Shown: positions 26,408-35,531, counted from the stretch's first letter. The stretch: 64,000 bases of DNA from Duganella sp. CF458 (GCF_900113115.1 NZ_FOOF01000001.1:62001-126000); one strand, 5' to 3'. Numbers and translations are program-made. The notes: generated from the letters alone by a model not told the origin.

Positions 26408-26719
26408 TCAATCCGAGAGTGCCGGCGAGCCATCCGGCAGGAAGGCGCCGAAACAACGGGTGCATTCGATACAGAACAGGTGGGCCACGCGCACATTCTT
26501 CTGGCGCAGGACCAGTTGCAGGTGCCCTTCCTCGCAAATCGGGCAGGTTTCGCGCATGGTTCCGCACGCCAGCACATCGTCCGCCAGGTAGTTTTCGTCG
26601 TAACGCACACCATCGACGACGCGCTGCGGATCCAGCTCCACCAGGAAAAGCACGGGCTCCGCGCCGCGCTGGTCGGGCACTGGGTAGGCACCTGAATGAT
26701 AGTGATTCATTTGATTCAT
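26408..26719 (-). CDS. Small Cys-rich (Zn-ribbon-like) protein
   Basis: About 103 residues, soluble. Four clustered Cys in two pairs (CPICEEGH and FCIECTRCF) suggest a metal-binding ribbon; the rest ([34 protein letters not shown]) is a small beta domain. No family recognised. ATG 26719 gives a six-base gap to AAAGGGG; ATG 26725, in frame, is too close. It begins an apparent three-gene unit with the HD-GYP regulator and kinase. Confidence 0.6.
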   Translation of the reverse strand: MNQMNHYHSGAYPVPDQRGAEPVLFLVELDPQRVVDGVRYDENYLADDVLACGTMRETCPICEEGHLQLVLRQKNVRVAHLFCIECTRCFGAFLPDGSPALSD

Positions 26720-26806
26720 TGTCATCCCCTTTGCCCAGCGCAGGTTACGGGCACTTTAACGATAGTCAAATATTCCTCATCAGGCAAGGTCAATGGAAAA
26801 ATTTGC

Positions 26807-26835
26807 TTGCAATTAGATCGCGCGCTATCTATACT
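26807..26835 (+). promoter_or_regulatory. Promoter of the OhrR-type gene with an embedded operator
   Basis: -35 TTGCAA (26807-26812), 17-base spacer, -10 TATACT (26830-26835). A near-perfect 18-base palindrome, TAGATcGCGCGCtATCTA (26814-26831, 16 of 18 positions symmetrical), fills the spacer, so a bound dimer would block polymerase. The -10 sits only seven bases before the ATG at 26843, with no Shine-Dalgarno, so the mRNA is probably leaderless. Confidence 0.7.
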
Positions 26836-26842
26836 CCGGTTC

Positions 26843-27298
26843 ATGGATACGACATCATTTGACCTGGAACAGGTTCCCAAGCTCGACCAGCAACTGTGCT
26901 TCGCCTTGTACTCGACGTCCTTGGCGATGAACAAGCTGTACCGCAAGCTGCTGCGCAAGCTGGGCCTGACTTACTCGCAATACCTGGTGATGATGGTGTT
27001 GTGGGAACAGGACGAGCAAACCGTGTCTGCCCTGGGCGACCGCCTCTTCCTCGACTCGGCCACGCTGACGCCGCTGCTGAAGCGGATGGAGCAAGCCGAA
27101 CTGATCACCCGCACCCGTTGCCCGCAAGACGAGCGCCAGGTGATCATTGCCCTCACGCCGCATGGCAGCGAATTGCGCAATGAAGGTGCCAAGCTGCCGG
27201 CCTGCGTCCTCGGCGCCAGCGGTTGCGACCTGGAGCAAGTGATCCGCCTGCAACGCGAGCTGTCCGTGTTGCGCACCAGCCTGATGAACAACGCCTAA
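26843..27298 (+). CDS. OhrR-type MarR-family peroxide-sensing repressor
   Basis: 151 residues. [42 protein letters not shown] carries the peroxidatic Cys (Cys19) of the OhrR group, and the winged helix reads [30 protein letters not shown]. Further Cys residues at about 93, 121 and 128 could serve as resolving thiols, so it may be of the two-Cys type. OhrR proteins sense organic hydroperoxides and autorepress; the spacer palindrome upstream fits. The gene is followed by a hairpin terminator and then by a hydrolase gene, not by an ohr gene. Confidence 0.88.
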   Translation: MDTTSFDLEQVPKLDQQLCFALYSTSLAMNKLYRKLLRKLGLTYSQYLVMMVLWEQDEQTVSALGDRLFLDSATLTPLLKRMEQAELITRTRCPQDERQVIIALTPHGSELRNEGAKLPACVLGASGCDLEQVIRLQRELSVLRTSLMNNA

Positions 27299-27305
27299 GA
27301 AGCAA

Positions 27306-27343
27306 ATGTCCACCTGGGGTCAGGAACCGAGTGGACATCTTTT
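27306..27343 (+). terminator. Rho-independent terminator after the OhrR-type gene
   Basis: ATGTCCAC (27306-27313) pairs perfectly with GTGGACAT (27331-27338) around a 17-base loop, followed by CTTTT. It lies 8 bases after the stop codon. Confidence 0.65.
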
Positions 27344-27349
27344 AAAATC

Positions 27350-27370
27350 AATTAAGTAGCACACTATTAA
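27350..27370 (+). promoter_or_regulatory. Second OhrR-like box before the hydrolase gene
   Basis: AATTAAGTAGCACACTATTAA aligns with the embedded operator region of the OhrR-type gene: with flanks, 15 of 24 positions agree, including AATTA and CTAT. It lies 25 bases before the hydrolase ATG, within the region expected to hold its promoter. I infer shared control by the neighbouring repressor. Confidence 0.45.
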
Positions 27371-27394
27371 ATCGTTAACTAAAGGAGATTTACC

Positions 27395-28393
27395 ATGAAA
27401 ACCGTTATCGCCGCATCTGCCCTCACCTTCCTCGCCGGTTCCGCCTTCGCCGCCAGCCTGCCAGGCGTCGAGCCGCAAACCGCGCAGTTCCTGAAAGCCA
27501 TCGAAGGCGGCGCGCCACTCGAGTCGCTGAGTCCTGCCGATGCCCGGCAAGTATTGGTCGGCGCGCAAAAAGGCGCCAAGCTGCCGGCAGCCGACGTGTC
27601 GGCAAAGGTGATCGATGTCGACGGCGAAAAGATCAAGCTGCACATCGTGCGCCCCGCCGGCGCCAAGGGCACGCTGCCCGTCTTCATGTTCTTCCACGGC
27701 GGCGGCTGGGTGCTGGGCGATTTTCCTACCCATGAACGCCTGGTACGCGACCTGGTCGTGAATTCCGGCGCCGCGGCAGTCTTCGTCGACTACACCCCTT
27801 CGCCGGAAGCCGGTTATGGCGTGGCAATCAAGCAAGCCTATGGCGCCACCAAATGGGTCGCGAAGAACGGCAAGGAAATCAAAGTCGACGGTTCGCGGCT
27901 CGCGGTGGCCGGCAATAGCGTCGGCGGCAATATGGCAGCAGTCGTGGCGCTGATGGCGAAAGACCAGGGCCAGCCCAAGCTGCGCGCCCAGGTGCTGTTG
28001 TGGCCGGTCACCGATGCCAATTTCGATAATGCCTCGTACCAGCAGTTTGCCGAAGGCCACTTCCTGACCCGCAACGCGATGAAATGGTTCTGGAACAACT
28101 ATACGACCGACCTGGCCAAGCGCAAGGAAATCTACGCATCGCCACTGCAAGCTTCGAGCGAACAGTTGAAAGGCCTGCCGCCAACCCTGATCCAGACCGC
28201 CGAATTCGACGTACTGCGTGACGAAGGCGAGGCGTATGGCAAGAAGCTGGATGCCGCCGGTGTCGAAACCACCACCATCCGCTATAACGGCATGATCCAC
28301 GATTTCGGCCTGCTGAATGTGCTGAGCAACGTGCCGGGTACCAGGACCGCCATGCGCCAGGCAGGAGAAGAACTGAAGTTCCGCCTTAAGTGA
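27395..28393 (+). CDS. Secreted alpha/beta hydrolase (HSL-type esterase)
   Basis: 332 residues with a signal peptide (MKTVIAASALTFLAGSAFA). The oxyanion motif HGGGW, the nucleophile elbow GNSVGG, the acid Asp in TAEFDVLRDEGEAY and the His in MIHDFG define the hormone-sensitive-lipase/acetylesterase family. It likely cleaves short-chain esters in the periplasm or outside. AAAGGAG precedes the ATG. Being directly downstream of a peroxide-sensing regulator with a matching box suggests induction under organic hydroperoxide stress. Confidence 0.9.
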   Translation: MKTVIAASALTFLAGSAFAASLPGVEPQTAQFLKAIEGGAPLESLSPADARQVLVGAQKGAKLPAADVSAKVIDVDGEKIKLHIVRPAGAKGTLPVFMFFHGGGWVLGDFPTHERLVRDLVVNSGAAAVFVDYTPSPEAGYGVAIKQAYGATKWVAKNGKEIKVDGSRLAVAGNSVGGNMAAVVALMAKDQGQPKLRAQVLLWPVTDANFDNASYQQFAEGHFLTRNAMKWFWNNYTTDLAKRKEIYASPLQASSEQLKGLPPTLIQTAEFDVLRDEGEAYGKKLDAAGVETTTIRYNGMIHDFGLLNVLSNVPGTRTAMRQAGEELKFRLK

Positions 28394-28399
28394 AAGATG

Positions 28400-28467
28400 A
28401 AAGTCGGGGTCGGCTCTGGCTTCTCAGGAAACGAAAATGTCCGATTGCCAGAGCTGACCCCGACTTT
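28400..28467. repeat. Long inverted repeat (21-bp arms, one mismatch)
   Basis: Arms 28400-28420 and 28447-28467 pair at 20 of 21 positions around a 26-base loop. Lying just after the hydrolase gene, it could terminate transcription, but lacking a T-tract and having unusually long arms it looks more like a mobile palindromic repeat of the kind scattered between Massilia-type genes. No second copy was seen in this window. Confidence 0.75.
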
Positions 28468-28566
28468 CACAACGCTTGTTTCAGGTTTTTTACAAATAAA
28501 CGAAGTGTCGTTGGGAAAAGCTCTCTAGAATAGCCCGGCAGTTATTACAACAAGCATGGGGATTCG

Positions 28567-30930
28567 ATGAAACGCTTTCAATTCGGCCTTGCCGCACTTT
28601 GCCTGACGACGACGGCCTTCGCTGCCGAGCCATTCGATGACAAGTTCCGCCAGCTCGAAGAGCTGCTGCCTTCCGCCAACCAGTACCGCACCGCTTCCGG
28701 CGCTCCCGGCCACGCCTATTGGCAGCAGCGTGCGGACTACACGATCCGCGCCACGCTGGACGAAGCCAACCGCGCCATCTCCGGCAGCGGCCAGGTCACC
28801 TACCACAACAACTCGCCGGATACGCTGCATTACCTGTGGCTGCAGCTTGACCAGAACATCTACAAATCGGATTCCGACGCCCGCATGAGCATGACCGCGC
28901 CATCGCGCGAAGCCTGGGGCCATGCCAAGAGCGACGAGGAAGGCATGAAGTACGAAGGCCTGCGCAATATCCTGGCCGGCCGCGATTTCGACGGCGGTTT
29001 CAAGATCGGTTCCGTCAAGAGTTCCGGCGGCGCGCCGCTGAAGACCACCATCAACCGCACCATGATGCGCATCGAGCTGCAGCAACCGCTGAAGCCGGGC
29101 GAGAAGTTCAGCTTCTCCATCGACTGGACTTACAAGATCAATGAGCAGAAAGTACTGGGCGGCCGTTCCGGCTACGAGTACTTCACCGAGGACAAGAACG
29201 CGTTATTCGAAATCGCCCAGTGGTTCCCGCGCATGGCGGCCTATTACGACGTGTACGGCTGGCAGCACAAGCAGTTCCTGGGCGCTGGCGAATTCACGCT
29301 GGAATTCGGCGACTACGACGTGCAGATCACCGTGCCGGCCGACCACATCGTGGCGTCGACCGGCGAGCTGCAAAACCCGAACGAGGTACTGACCGCCACC
29401 CAGCGCGATCGCCTGGCCAAGGCCCGCACCAGCAAGACCCCCGTCGTCATCGTGACCCAGGCCGAAGCCGAGCAGGCCGAGAAGAACCAGGCCAAGGGCA
29501 GCAAGACCTGGCATTTCAAGGCCAGGAACGTGCGCGACTTCGCCTGGGCCTCTTCGCGAAAGTTCATCTGGGATGCGCAAGGTTACAAAAAGGATGGCAG
29601 CAACCTGATGGCCATGTCCTATTATCCGAAGGAAGGCAATCCGCTGTGGGAAAAGTATTCGACCGCAGCCATCATCCACACCATCGAGCAGTACAACAAG
29701 TACAGCTTCGACTATCCTTACCCGACCGCGATCTCCGTCAACGGCCCGGTGGGCGGCATGGAGTACCCGATGATCTCCTTCAACGGCCCGCGCCCGGTCA
29801 AAGACAAGAAGACCGGCGAAATCACCTACACCAAGCGCGCCAAGTATGGCCTGATCGGCGTGGTGATCCACGAGGTCGGCCACAACTACTTCCCGATGAT
29901 CGTCAACAGCGACGAGCGCCAGTGGACCTGGATGGATGAGGGCCTGAACACCTTCGTGCAGTCGCTGGCCCAGGAAGCGTGGGAAGACAACTATCCGGCC
30001 GGACGCGGCGACCCGCGTTTCATCGTCGACTACATGCGTTCCAGGAACCAGGTGCCGATCATGACCAATTCGGAGTCGCTGCTCCAGTTCGGGAACAACG
30101 CCTACGCCAAGCCTGCCGCCGCGCTGAACGTCCTGCGCGAGACTGTACTGGGCCGAGAGCTGTTCGACTACGCCTTCCGGGAATATGGTCGTCGCTGGAA
30201 GTTCAAACGTCCTACCCCGGCCGACTTCTTCCGCACCATGGAAGACGCTTCGGGCACCGACCTTGACTGGTTCTGGCGCGGCTGGTTCTACACCACCGAT
30301 CCGGTGGACGTGTCGATCGACGGCATCAGCGAGTACGGCGTAAGCACCAAGAATCCTGAAACGGAAAAGGCCTGGAAGAAGGCGCAGCGCGATGCGGAGC
30401 CGGTCTCCATCATCGACCAGCGCAACAAAGGCATGGCGCGCAAGGTCGACGAGCAGCCTGCCCTGAAGGACTTCTACAACGAGCACGACGAGTACACCGT
30501 CACCAATGCCGACCGCAACAAGTTCGCCGAGTCGACCGGCGACCTGGAACAATGGGAGAAGGACTTGCTGGCGCAAGGCAAGCACCTGTACCTGGTGGAC
30601 TTCTCGAACCTGGGCGGCCTGGTCACCCCGCTGGTCCTGCAGATCGAACTGAAGTCGGGCAAGAAGTACATCGAGCGCGTTCCTGCCGAAGTATGGCGCT
30701 ACTCGCCGAAGAAAATCACCAAAGTCATCGTGACCGACGAGCCGCTGGTATCGCTGGTGCATGACCCGTACTGGGAAACAGCCGACATCGACCAGTCGAA
30801 CAACGCCTGGCCGCGCAAGGTGACGCCTTCGCGCCTGGAGCTGTTCAAGTCGCGCCAGCCGGAGAACATGATGAAGGACTTCAACACTCCGCTGAAGAAA
30901 AAGCAGGAAGCGGAATCCGAAACCAAGTGA
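28567..30930 (+). CDS. Secreted M1 family metallopeptidase
   Basis: 787 residues with a signal peptide (cleaved near AFAAEP). The zinc site is HEVGH with Glu 18 residues further on: His435, His439, Glu458 (IHEVGHNYF, WMDEGLNTF). The substrate-anchoring GxMEN loop appears as GGMEYP. The N-terminal third is the beta-sandwich of M1 aminopeptidases. It probably trims peptides in the periplasm or at the cell surface. The stop is followed at once by a DUF6702 gene, and a TonB-dependent receptor closes the unit, suggesting joint handling of an imported nutrient. Confidence 0.9.
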   Translation: MKRFQFGLAALCLTTTAFAAEPFDDKFRQLEELLPSANQYRTASGAPGHAYWQQRADYTIRATLDEANRAISGSGQVTYHNNSPDTLHYLWLQLDQNIYKSDSDARMSMTAPSREAWGHAKSDEEGMKYEGLRNILAGRDFDGGFKIGSVKSSGGAPLKTTINRTMMRIELQQPLKPGEKFSFSIDWTYKINEQKVLGGRSGYEYFTEDKNALFEIAQWFPRMAAYYDVYGWQHKQFLGAGEFTLEFGDYDVQITVPADHIVASTGELQNPNEVLTATQRDRLAKARTSKTPVVIVTQAEAEQAEKNQAKGSKTWHFKARNVRDFAWASSRKFIWDAQGYKKDGSNLMAMSYYPKEGNPLWEKYSTAAIIHTIEQYNKYSFDYPYPTAISVNGPVGGMEYPMISFNGPRPVKDKKTGEITYTKRAKYGLIGVVIHEVGHNYFPMIVNSDERQWTWMDEGLNTFVQSLAQEAWEDNYPAGRGDPRFIVDYMRSRNQVPIMTNSESLLQFGNNAYAKPAAALNVLRETVLGRELFDYAFREYGRRWKFKRPTPADFFRTMEDASGTDLDWFWRGWFYTTDPVDVSIDGISEYGVSTKNPETEKAWKKAQRDAEPVSIIDQRNKGMARKVDEQPALKDFYNEHDEYTVTNADRNKFAESTGDLEQWEKDLLAQGKHLYLVDFSNLGGLVTPLVLQIELKSGKKYIERVPAEVWRYSPKKITKVIVTDEPLVSLVHDPYWETADIDQSNNAWPRKVTPSRLELFKSRQPENMMKDFNTPLKKKQEAESETK

Positions 30931-31418
30931 TGATGCGCTTTAAAGCCGTCCTCGCGGCGGCGCTGCTCTGTTGCGGCGCCGCCGCGCAAGCCCACAATTA
31001 TCACGTCGGCTTGACGGAGATCAGCTTCAACCCTCGCACGGGCGGCACGGAGGTGGTACATACTTACACGGCGCATGATGTGGAGGCGCTGCTGATGAAC
31101 CTGTACCAGCGCCAGTTCGACCTTGGTTTGGAGGAGGATCAGGCCGTGTTCCGTCGCTACCTTGAAAAGCGGTTCCGCATCAGCGTCGACGGCAAGCCCT
31201 TGCCGCTGAAATGGGTCGGCTTGCAAGCCAATGTCGACAATGTCGTGGTATTCCAGGAGATCGACCAGACCGAACTGCCGCCGGGCGCTGTCCTGCTCGA
31301 TGGCGTGCTGACCGATTTCCTGCCCCAGCAAGTCAATAACGTCAACGTCAGCGGCCCTGGCCGTCCGACAGCTTCCATCGTTTTCAATCGCGATCGCCGT
31401 GAACAAGCGCTTCCGTAA
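30930..31418 (+). CDS. DUF6702 family secreted protein
   Basis: 162 residues with a signal peptide (MMRFKAVLAAALLCCGAAAQAHNYH). NYHVGLTEISFNPRTGGTEVVHTYTAHDVEALL and the downstream immunoglobulin-like strands match DUF6702, known from genomes next to M1 peptidase and TonB receptor genes; its role is not known. The start shares a base with the stop of the peptidase gene (TGATG), and the coding end overlaps the receptor gene by about 20 bases, so all three are coupled. Several in-frame starts (GTG 30927, ATG 30930, ATG 30933) are possible. Confidence 0.78.
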   Translation: MMRFKAVLAAALLCCGAAAQAHNYHVGLTEISFNPRTGGTEVVHTYTAHDVEALLMNLYQRQFDLGLEEDQAVFRRYLEKRFRISVDGKPLPLKWVGLQANVDNVVVFQEIDQTELPPGAVLLDGVLTDFLPQQVNNVNVSGPGRPTASIVFNRDRREQALP

Positions 31419-33399
31419 CTTCGCCCTGGCAGGGCTGCTGGCGCCGGCCGCCGCCTATGCCGACGACCCATTCATGCAGCGCGTGCTGATCGAAGGCGCG
31501 CGCGCCAGCCAGGTCGGGATGGCCGATTCGGCCGGTATGGGCAGCGTGTCGCAGCGCCAGCTCGAAGCGCGCACCATTTACCGTCCCGGCGAAATACTGG
31601 AAGCGACGCCTGGGCTGGTGGCCAGCCAGCATAGCGGTGAAGGCAAGGCCAACCAGTTCTATCTGCGCGGCTTCAACCTGGATCACGGCACCGACCTGCG
31701 CACCACGGTCGATGGCATGCCGGTCAACCAGCGCAGCCACGCGCACGGCCAGGGCTGGACCGACCTGAATTTCATCATTCCCGAACTGGTGGCCCGTCTC
31801 GATTACAACAAGGGTCCGTACAACGCCGGCACCGGCGACTTTTCCTCCGCCGGCGCCGCGGCAATCAGCTATTCCGCCCGTTTGCCGCAGGACCAGGCCG
31901 GCGCCACCGCGGGCCAGAACGGCTACGGCCGCGCCCTGCTGGCCGGCTCGCGCGAGTCCGGCAGCAACGGATCCTGGCTTTACGCCCTGGAGACCGTGCA
32001 CAACGACGGCCCGTTCACGCGCGGCGACAACTACCGCAAGCTGAACGCGGTGCTGCGCTACAGCGAAGGCTTCGCCAACAACGGCTACACCGTCACCGCC
32101 ATGGCCTATCGCGGCGCATGGAGTGCGACCGACCAGATTCCGCAGCGCGCGGTGGACAGCGGCCTGCTGGGCCGTTTTGACGGCATCGACCCGACTGACG
32201 GCGGCCAGGCGCGACGGTTCAGCCTGTCCGCCGCCTGGGCGCGCAGCGACGAAAAGCAGACCACCCGCGCCAACGCCTACATCATCAACAACCGGCTCGA
32301 GCTGTTCTCCAACTTCACCTACTTCCTGGACGACCCGGTGCATGGCGACCAGTTTGCCCAGCCGGATCGCCGCGTCACCAGCGGTTTCGATGTAAGCCAT
32401 AGCTGGCATGACCATCTGGACGACATGGCGTGGAGCACCACGCTGGGCCTGCAGGCGCAAAACGACAATATCTTCAACGCCTTGCAACACACACAAGCGC
32501 GGCAGGTGCTGGCGACCGTGCGGGCCGACCATATCGTCGAAACCAGCGCCGCCGTCTACCTGCAACAGCGCCTGCGCGTCACGCCATGGCTGCGGGGCGA
32601 AGCCGGCGTGCGGCTGGACCGCTACCGCTTCGCCGTTGGCGGCGCGCGCGCCGACGAAACGCTGGCCAGTCCCAGTATCAGCCTGGCCTTCGGCCCCTGG
32701 TCCGGTACGGAGTTCTACCTGAACGCCGGCCGCGGCTTCCACAGCAATGATGCGCGCGGCGTGACGCAGGCACAGGATCCCGCCACGCCATTGGCCCGAT
32801 CGCGCGGCCTCGAATTCGGCCTGCGCAGCGAAGCGGTCAAGGGCCTGCAGACCGTGCTGGCCTTGTACCGGCTGGATTTCGATTCGGAGCTGGTCTACCT
32901 CGGCGACGCCGGCAGCACCGAAGCGGGACGCCCGAGCCGCCGCTATGGCATCGAGTTCTCCAACTACTACAAGCCGTTCAAATGGCTGTCCCTGGACGCC
33001 GACCTGGCTTTCGCGCGCGGCCGCTTCCGGCGTGCCGCCCCGGAAGGCGACCGCATTCCCGGTGCGGTCGAAGGCGTGGCGCAACTTGCGGCGACTGTCA
33101 CTCCGGCCGTTCCCTGGTCCGGCGCCCTGCGCCTGCGCTGGTTCGGCCCGCGGCCGCTGGTGGAAGACAATTCCGTCCGCTCCAAGGCCAGCGCCACCGT
33201 CAACGGCCGCCTGGCCTACAAGCTGGCAACCAACGCAACGCTGGAGCTGGAAGGCTTCAACCTGGCCAACCGCCAGGTATCGGCCATCGACTACTTCTAC
33301 GAGTCGCGCCTGAAGGACGAAGCCGAGTCCACGCCAGGCATCCATTTCCACCCGATCGAGGCCAGATCGTTCCGCCTCAGCCTGAATTACATATTCTAA
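31399..33399 (+). CDS. TonB-dependent outer membrane receptor
   Basis: 666 residues. Signal peptide ends at AAAYADD; the N-terminal plug (about residues 45-160) has TPGLVASQHSGEGKANQFYLRGFNLDHGTDL, and the remainder is a 22-strand-type barrel ending in the aromatic LNYIF. Ligand unknown: the plug motifs FYLRGF and RSHAHGQGW are general. Start is GTG 31399, 20 bases inside the DUF6702 gene, giving tight coupling. Together with the secreted peptidase this suggests uptake of a peptide- or metal-related nutrient. Confidence 0.9.
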   Translation: MNKRFRNFALAGLLAPAAAYADDPFMQRVLIEGARASQVGMADSAGMGSVSQRQLEARTIYRPGEILEATPGLVASQHSGEGKANQFYLRGFNLDHGTDLRTTVDGMPVNQRSHAHGQGWTDLNFIIPELVARLDYNKGPYNAGTGDFSSAGAAAISYSARLPQDQAGATAGQNGYGRALLAGSRESGSNGSWLYALETVHNDGPFTRGDNYRKLNAVLRYSEGFANNGYTVTAMAYRGAWSATDQIPQRAVDSGLLGRFDGIDPTDGGQARRFSLSAAWARSDEKQTTRANAYIINNRLELFSNFTYFLDDPVHGDQFAQPDRRVTSGFDVSHSWHDHLDDMAWSTTLGLQAQNDNIFNALQHTQARQVLATVRADHIVETSAAVYLQQRLRVTPWLRGEAGVRLDRYRFAVGGARADETLASPSISLAFGPWSGTEFYLNAGRGFHSNDARGVTQAQDPATPLARSRGLEFGLRSEAVKGLQTVLALYRLDFDSELVYLGDAGSTEAGRPSRRYGIEFSNYYKPFKWLSLDADLAFARGRFRRAAPEGDRIPGAVEGVAQLAATVTPAVPWSGALRLRWFGPRPLVEDNSVRSKASATVNGRLAYKLATNATLELEGFNLANRQVSAIDYFYESRLKDEAESTPGIHFHPIEARSFRLSLNYIF

Positions 33400-33413
33400 G
33401 TACAATAAAGGGC

Positions 33414-34127
33414 ATGATGACGCCCTTGCCCCAATTGATCCACACCCTGCGCAGCGCAGGCTACGCCCTGCTCAAGCCGGCCGACGTGGCCAGCTTGGCC
33501 GGCTGCACCCTGGATGAACTGAACTCCCTGGTCCCGAGCTGGAACGACCTGGCCCCGGACAACTACCTGAAAGACGGCGGCCGCTATCGCCGCCGCCGCC
33601 ACTCCTGCTTCGTGCAGGACGGCCTGGCCCTGGACCAGACACCCCATCGCGCCCATTGGCAGCCGGTCGAATACAACGCCCTGCACGGCGGCATGCGCCG
33701 CCTGTTCGAGCCGATCGCCGCGCAGACGGTCGCCAGCCCAGCCTGGACCAGGCTGGTGGCTGCCATCGGCCAGGCCTGCGCCCAGGTGCGCGGCCAGCAT
33801 CCCTGGTATGTGGAAGCCCACCAGTTCCGCATCGACACCACCGACGGCATCGGCCGCCCGACTCCGGAAGGCGCGCACCGCGACGGCGTCGACTTCGTGG
33901 CCGTGCTGCTGGTTGGCCGCCACGGCATCAAGGGCGGCGAAACCCGCGTGTTCGAGGCCGACGGCCCGAACGGCAAGCGCTTCACCATGACCGAACCCTG
34001 GACACTGCTGCTGCTGGACGACGCGGCTGTCATCCATGAATCGACCCCGATCCAGCCGCTGGACGGCAACGGCCACCGCGACACACTGGTCCTTACCTAT
34101 CGTGACGGCGGTTTCCAAGGCGGCTAA
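33414..34127 (+). CDS. 2OG-Fe dioxygenase family protein (PF10014-like)
   Basis: 237 residues. GAHRDGVDFVAVLLVGRHG and IHESTPIQ, then HRDTLVLTYR, provide the His-x-Asp and His of a 2-oxoglutarate/Fe(II) site as in the BsmA/2OG-Fe dioxygenase family that hydroxylates free amino acids. It starts at ATG 33414, 15 bases after the TonB receptor stop; TACAAT at 33401-33406 could be a -10 element of its own. A link with the upstream receptor operon is possible but unproven. Confidence 0.8.
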   Translation: MMTPLPQLIHTLRSAGYALLKPADVASLAGCTLDELNSLVPSWNDLAPDNYLKDGGRYRRRRHSCFVQDGLALDQTPHRAHWQPVEYNALHGGMRRLFEPIAAQTVASPAWTRLVAAIGQACAQVRGQHPWYVEAHQFRIDTTDGIGRPTPEGAHRDGVDFVAVLLVGRHGIKGGETRVFEADGPNGKRFTMTEPWTLLLLDDAAVIHESTPIQPLDGNGHRDTLVLTYRDGGFQGG

Positions 34128-34169
34128 AAAAACGGTATAGTCTGATCACCCAACCATTTCGGAGGTGAC

Positions 34170-35531
34170 TTGGACTCCAGCTACGATATCGCGCCCGATG
34201 AGCTGGAAATACTCATCGTCGAAGACAGCCCGACCCAGGCTGAGCGCCTGCGACGGCTGATCAGGTCCTCGGGCTACAAGGCCCGGGTCGCTGCCAACGG
34301 TAAACTGGCCCTGGGCGAGATCCACGAATACAAGCCGCACCTGGTCCTGTCCGACATCGTCATGCCCGAGATGAACGGCTATGAACTGTGCCGTGCCATC
34401 AAGGCCGATCCCGCCCTGCGCGATATCCCGGTGATCCTGGTCACGTCGCTGACCGACCCCAAGGACATCATCCGCGGCATCGAATGCGGCGCCGACAACT
34501 TCATCCGCAAGCCCTACGCCGAAGACTACCTGCTGAACCGCATCGGCCAGATGCTGGTCAACCAGAAGCTGCGCAAGAACTCCAGCATGGAAGTCGGCAT
34601 CGCCCTTTACCTGGGCGACCAGAAGCACTTCATCAATGCCGAGCGCCAGCAGATCCTCGACCTGTTGATTTCCACGTACGAACAGGCGGTGCAGGTCAAT
34701 AGCGAGTTGCAGGCGCGCGAACGGCAGGTGATCGAACTGAATATGCGGTTGGCCCACCATGCAGGGGAGCTGGAGACCATCAACCGTGAGATCGCGCTGA
34801 AGAACCTGGAACTGGCCGAAGCGAGCCGCATGAAATCCGCTTTCATCGCCAATATGTCGCACGAACTGCGCACGCCGCTGAACGCCATCATCGGCTTTAC
34901 CGGTGCGCTGCTAATGAAACTTCCAGGCCCGCTGACCGATGAACAGGACCGCCAGCTCAACACCATCCGTGCCAGTGCACGCCACCTGCTTTCCCTGATC
35001 AACGACATCCTGGATGTGGCCAAGATCGAAGCCGGCAAAGTCACGCTGACGGTGGAGTCCGTGCACTGCCAGCAGTTGATGGGCGAGGTGGCCGATACCT
35101 TGCGTCCCTTGGCTGCGCAGAAGGGCCTGGAAGTCTTCATCGAAATGCCGGAGCCCCCGATCGTCCTGCAAACCGACCGGCGCGCCCTGGCCCAGATCAT
35201 CATCAACCTGGCCAATAACGCCATCAAGTTTACCGAGAAAGGGATGGTCAGGCTGGCACTGAGCCAGCGCACTGACGAAGAGCAGGCATTGATCACGGAG
35301 TTCAGCGTGACCGACAGCGGCAGCGGCATCAAGGAAGAGGACCAGGCCAAGCTGTTCCAGGCATTCTCGCAGCTGGATAACACGTCGACCCGGCATGCGG
35401 AAGGCGCCGGCCTTGGACTTTATTTGAGCCAGAACCTGGCCAACCTGCTGGGCGGCTCGCTGTTTTTCAGCAGCGACTTCGGTAAAGGCAGCACTTTCAC
35501 GCTCGCGCTCAAATGTCGGCACGCATCCTGA
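34170..35531 (+). CDS. Soluble hybrid protein: receiver domain plus histidine kinase
   Basis: 453 residues, cytoplasmic. An N-terminal REC (residues about 13-125; LIVEDSPTQ, LVLSDIVMPEMNGYEL, IRKPY) precedes a coiled coil, then MSHELRTPLNAIIGF (His near 231) and a HATPase (NLANNAIKF, DSGSGI, GAGLGLYLS). Such REC-first kinases relay signals to the next gene's protein. The start codon is TTG with GGAGGTGAC upstream. The last 19 bases overlap the following double-receiver gene, which is therefore its likely partner. Confidence 0.92.
   Translation: MDSSYDIAPDELEILIVEDSPTQAERLRRLIRSSGYKARVAANGKLALGEIHEYKPHLVLSDIVMPEMNGYELCRAIKADPALRDIPVILVTSLTDPKDIIRGIECGADNFIRKPYAEDYLLNRIGQMLVNQKLRKNSSMEVGIALYLGDQKHFINAERQQILDLLISTYEQAVQVNSELQARERQVIELNMRLAHHAGELETINREIALKNLELAEASRMKSAFIANMSHELRTPLNAIIGFTGALLMKLPGPLTDEQDRQLNTIRASARHLLSLINDILDVAKIEAGKVTLTVESVHCQQLMGEVADTLRPLAAQKGLEVFIEMPEPPIVLQTDRRALAQIIINLANNAIKFTEKGMVRLALSQRTDEEQALITEFSVTDSGSGIKEEDQAKLFQAFSQLDNTSTRHAEGAGLGLYLSQNLANLLGGSLFFSSDFGKGSTFTLALKCRHAS

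Noticed and set aside
29203-30762. Minus-strand frame of 519 codons opposite the M1 peptidase gene
   Set aside because: The plus strand has the HExxH zinc site and a signal peptide; this frame has no domain.
31384-33405. Minus-strand open frame of 673 codons opposite the TonB receptor gene
   Set aside because: It lies wholly within a well-supported gene on the plus strand and its composition reflects the third-codon bias of that gene.
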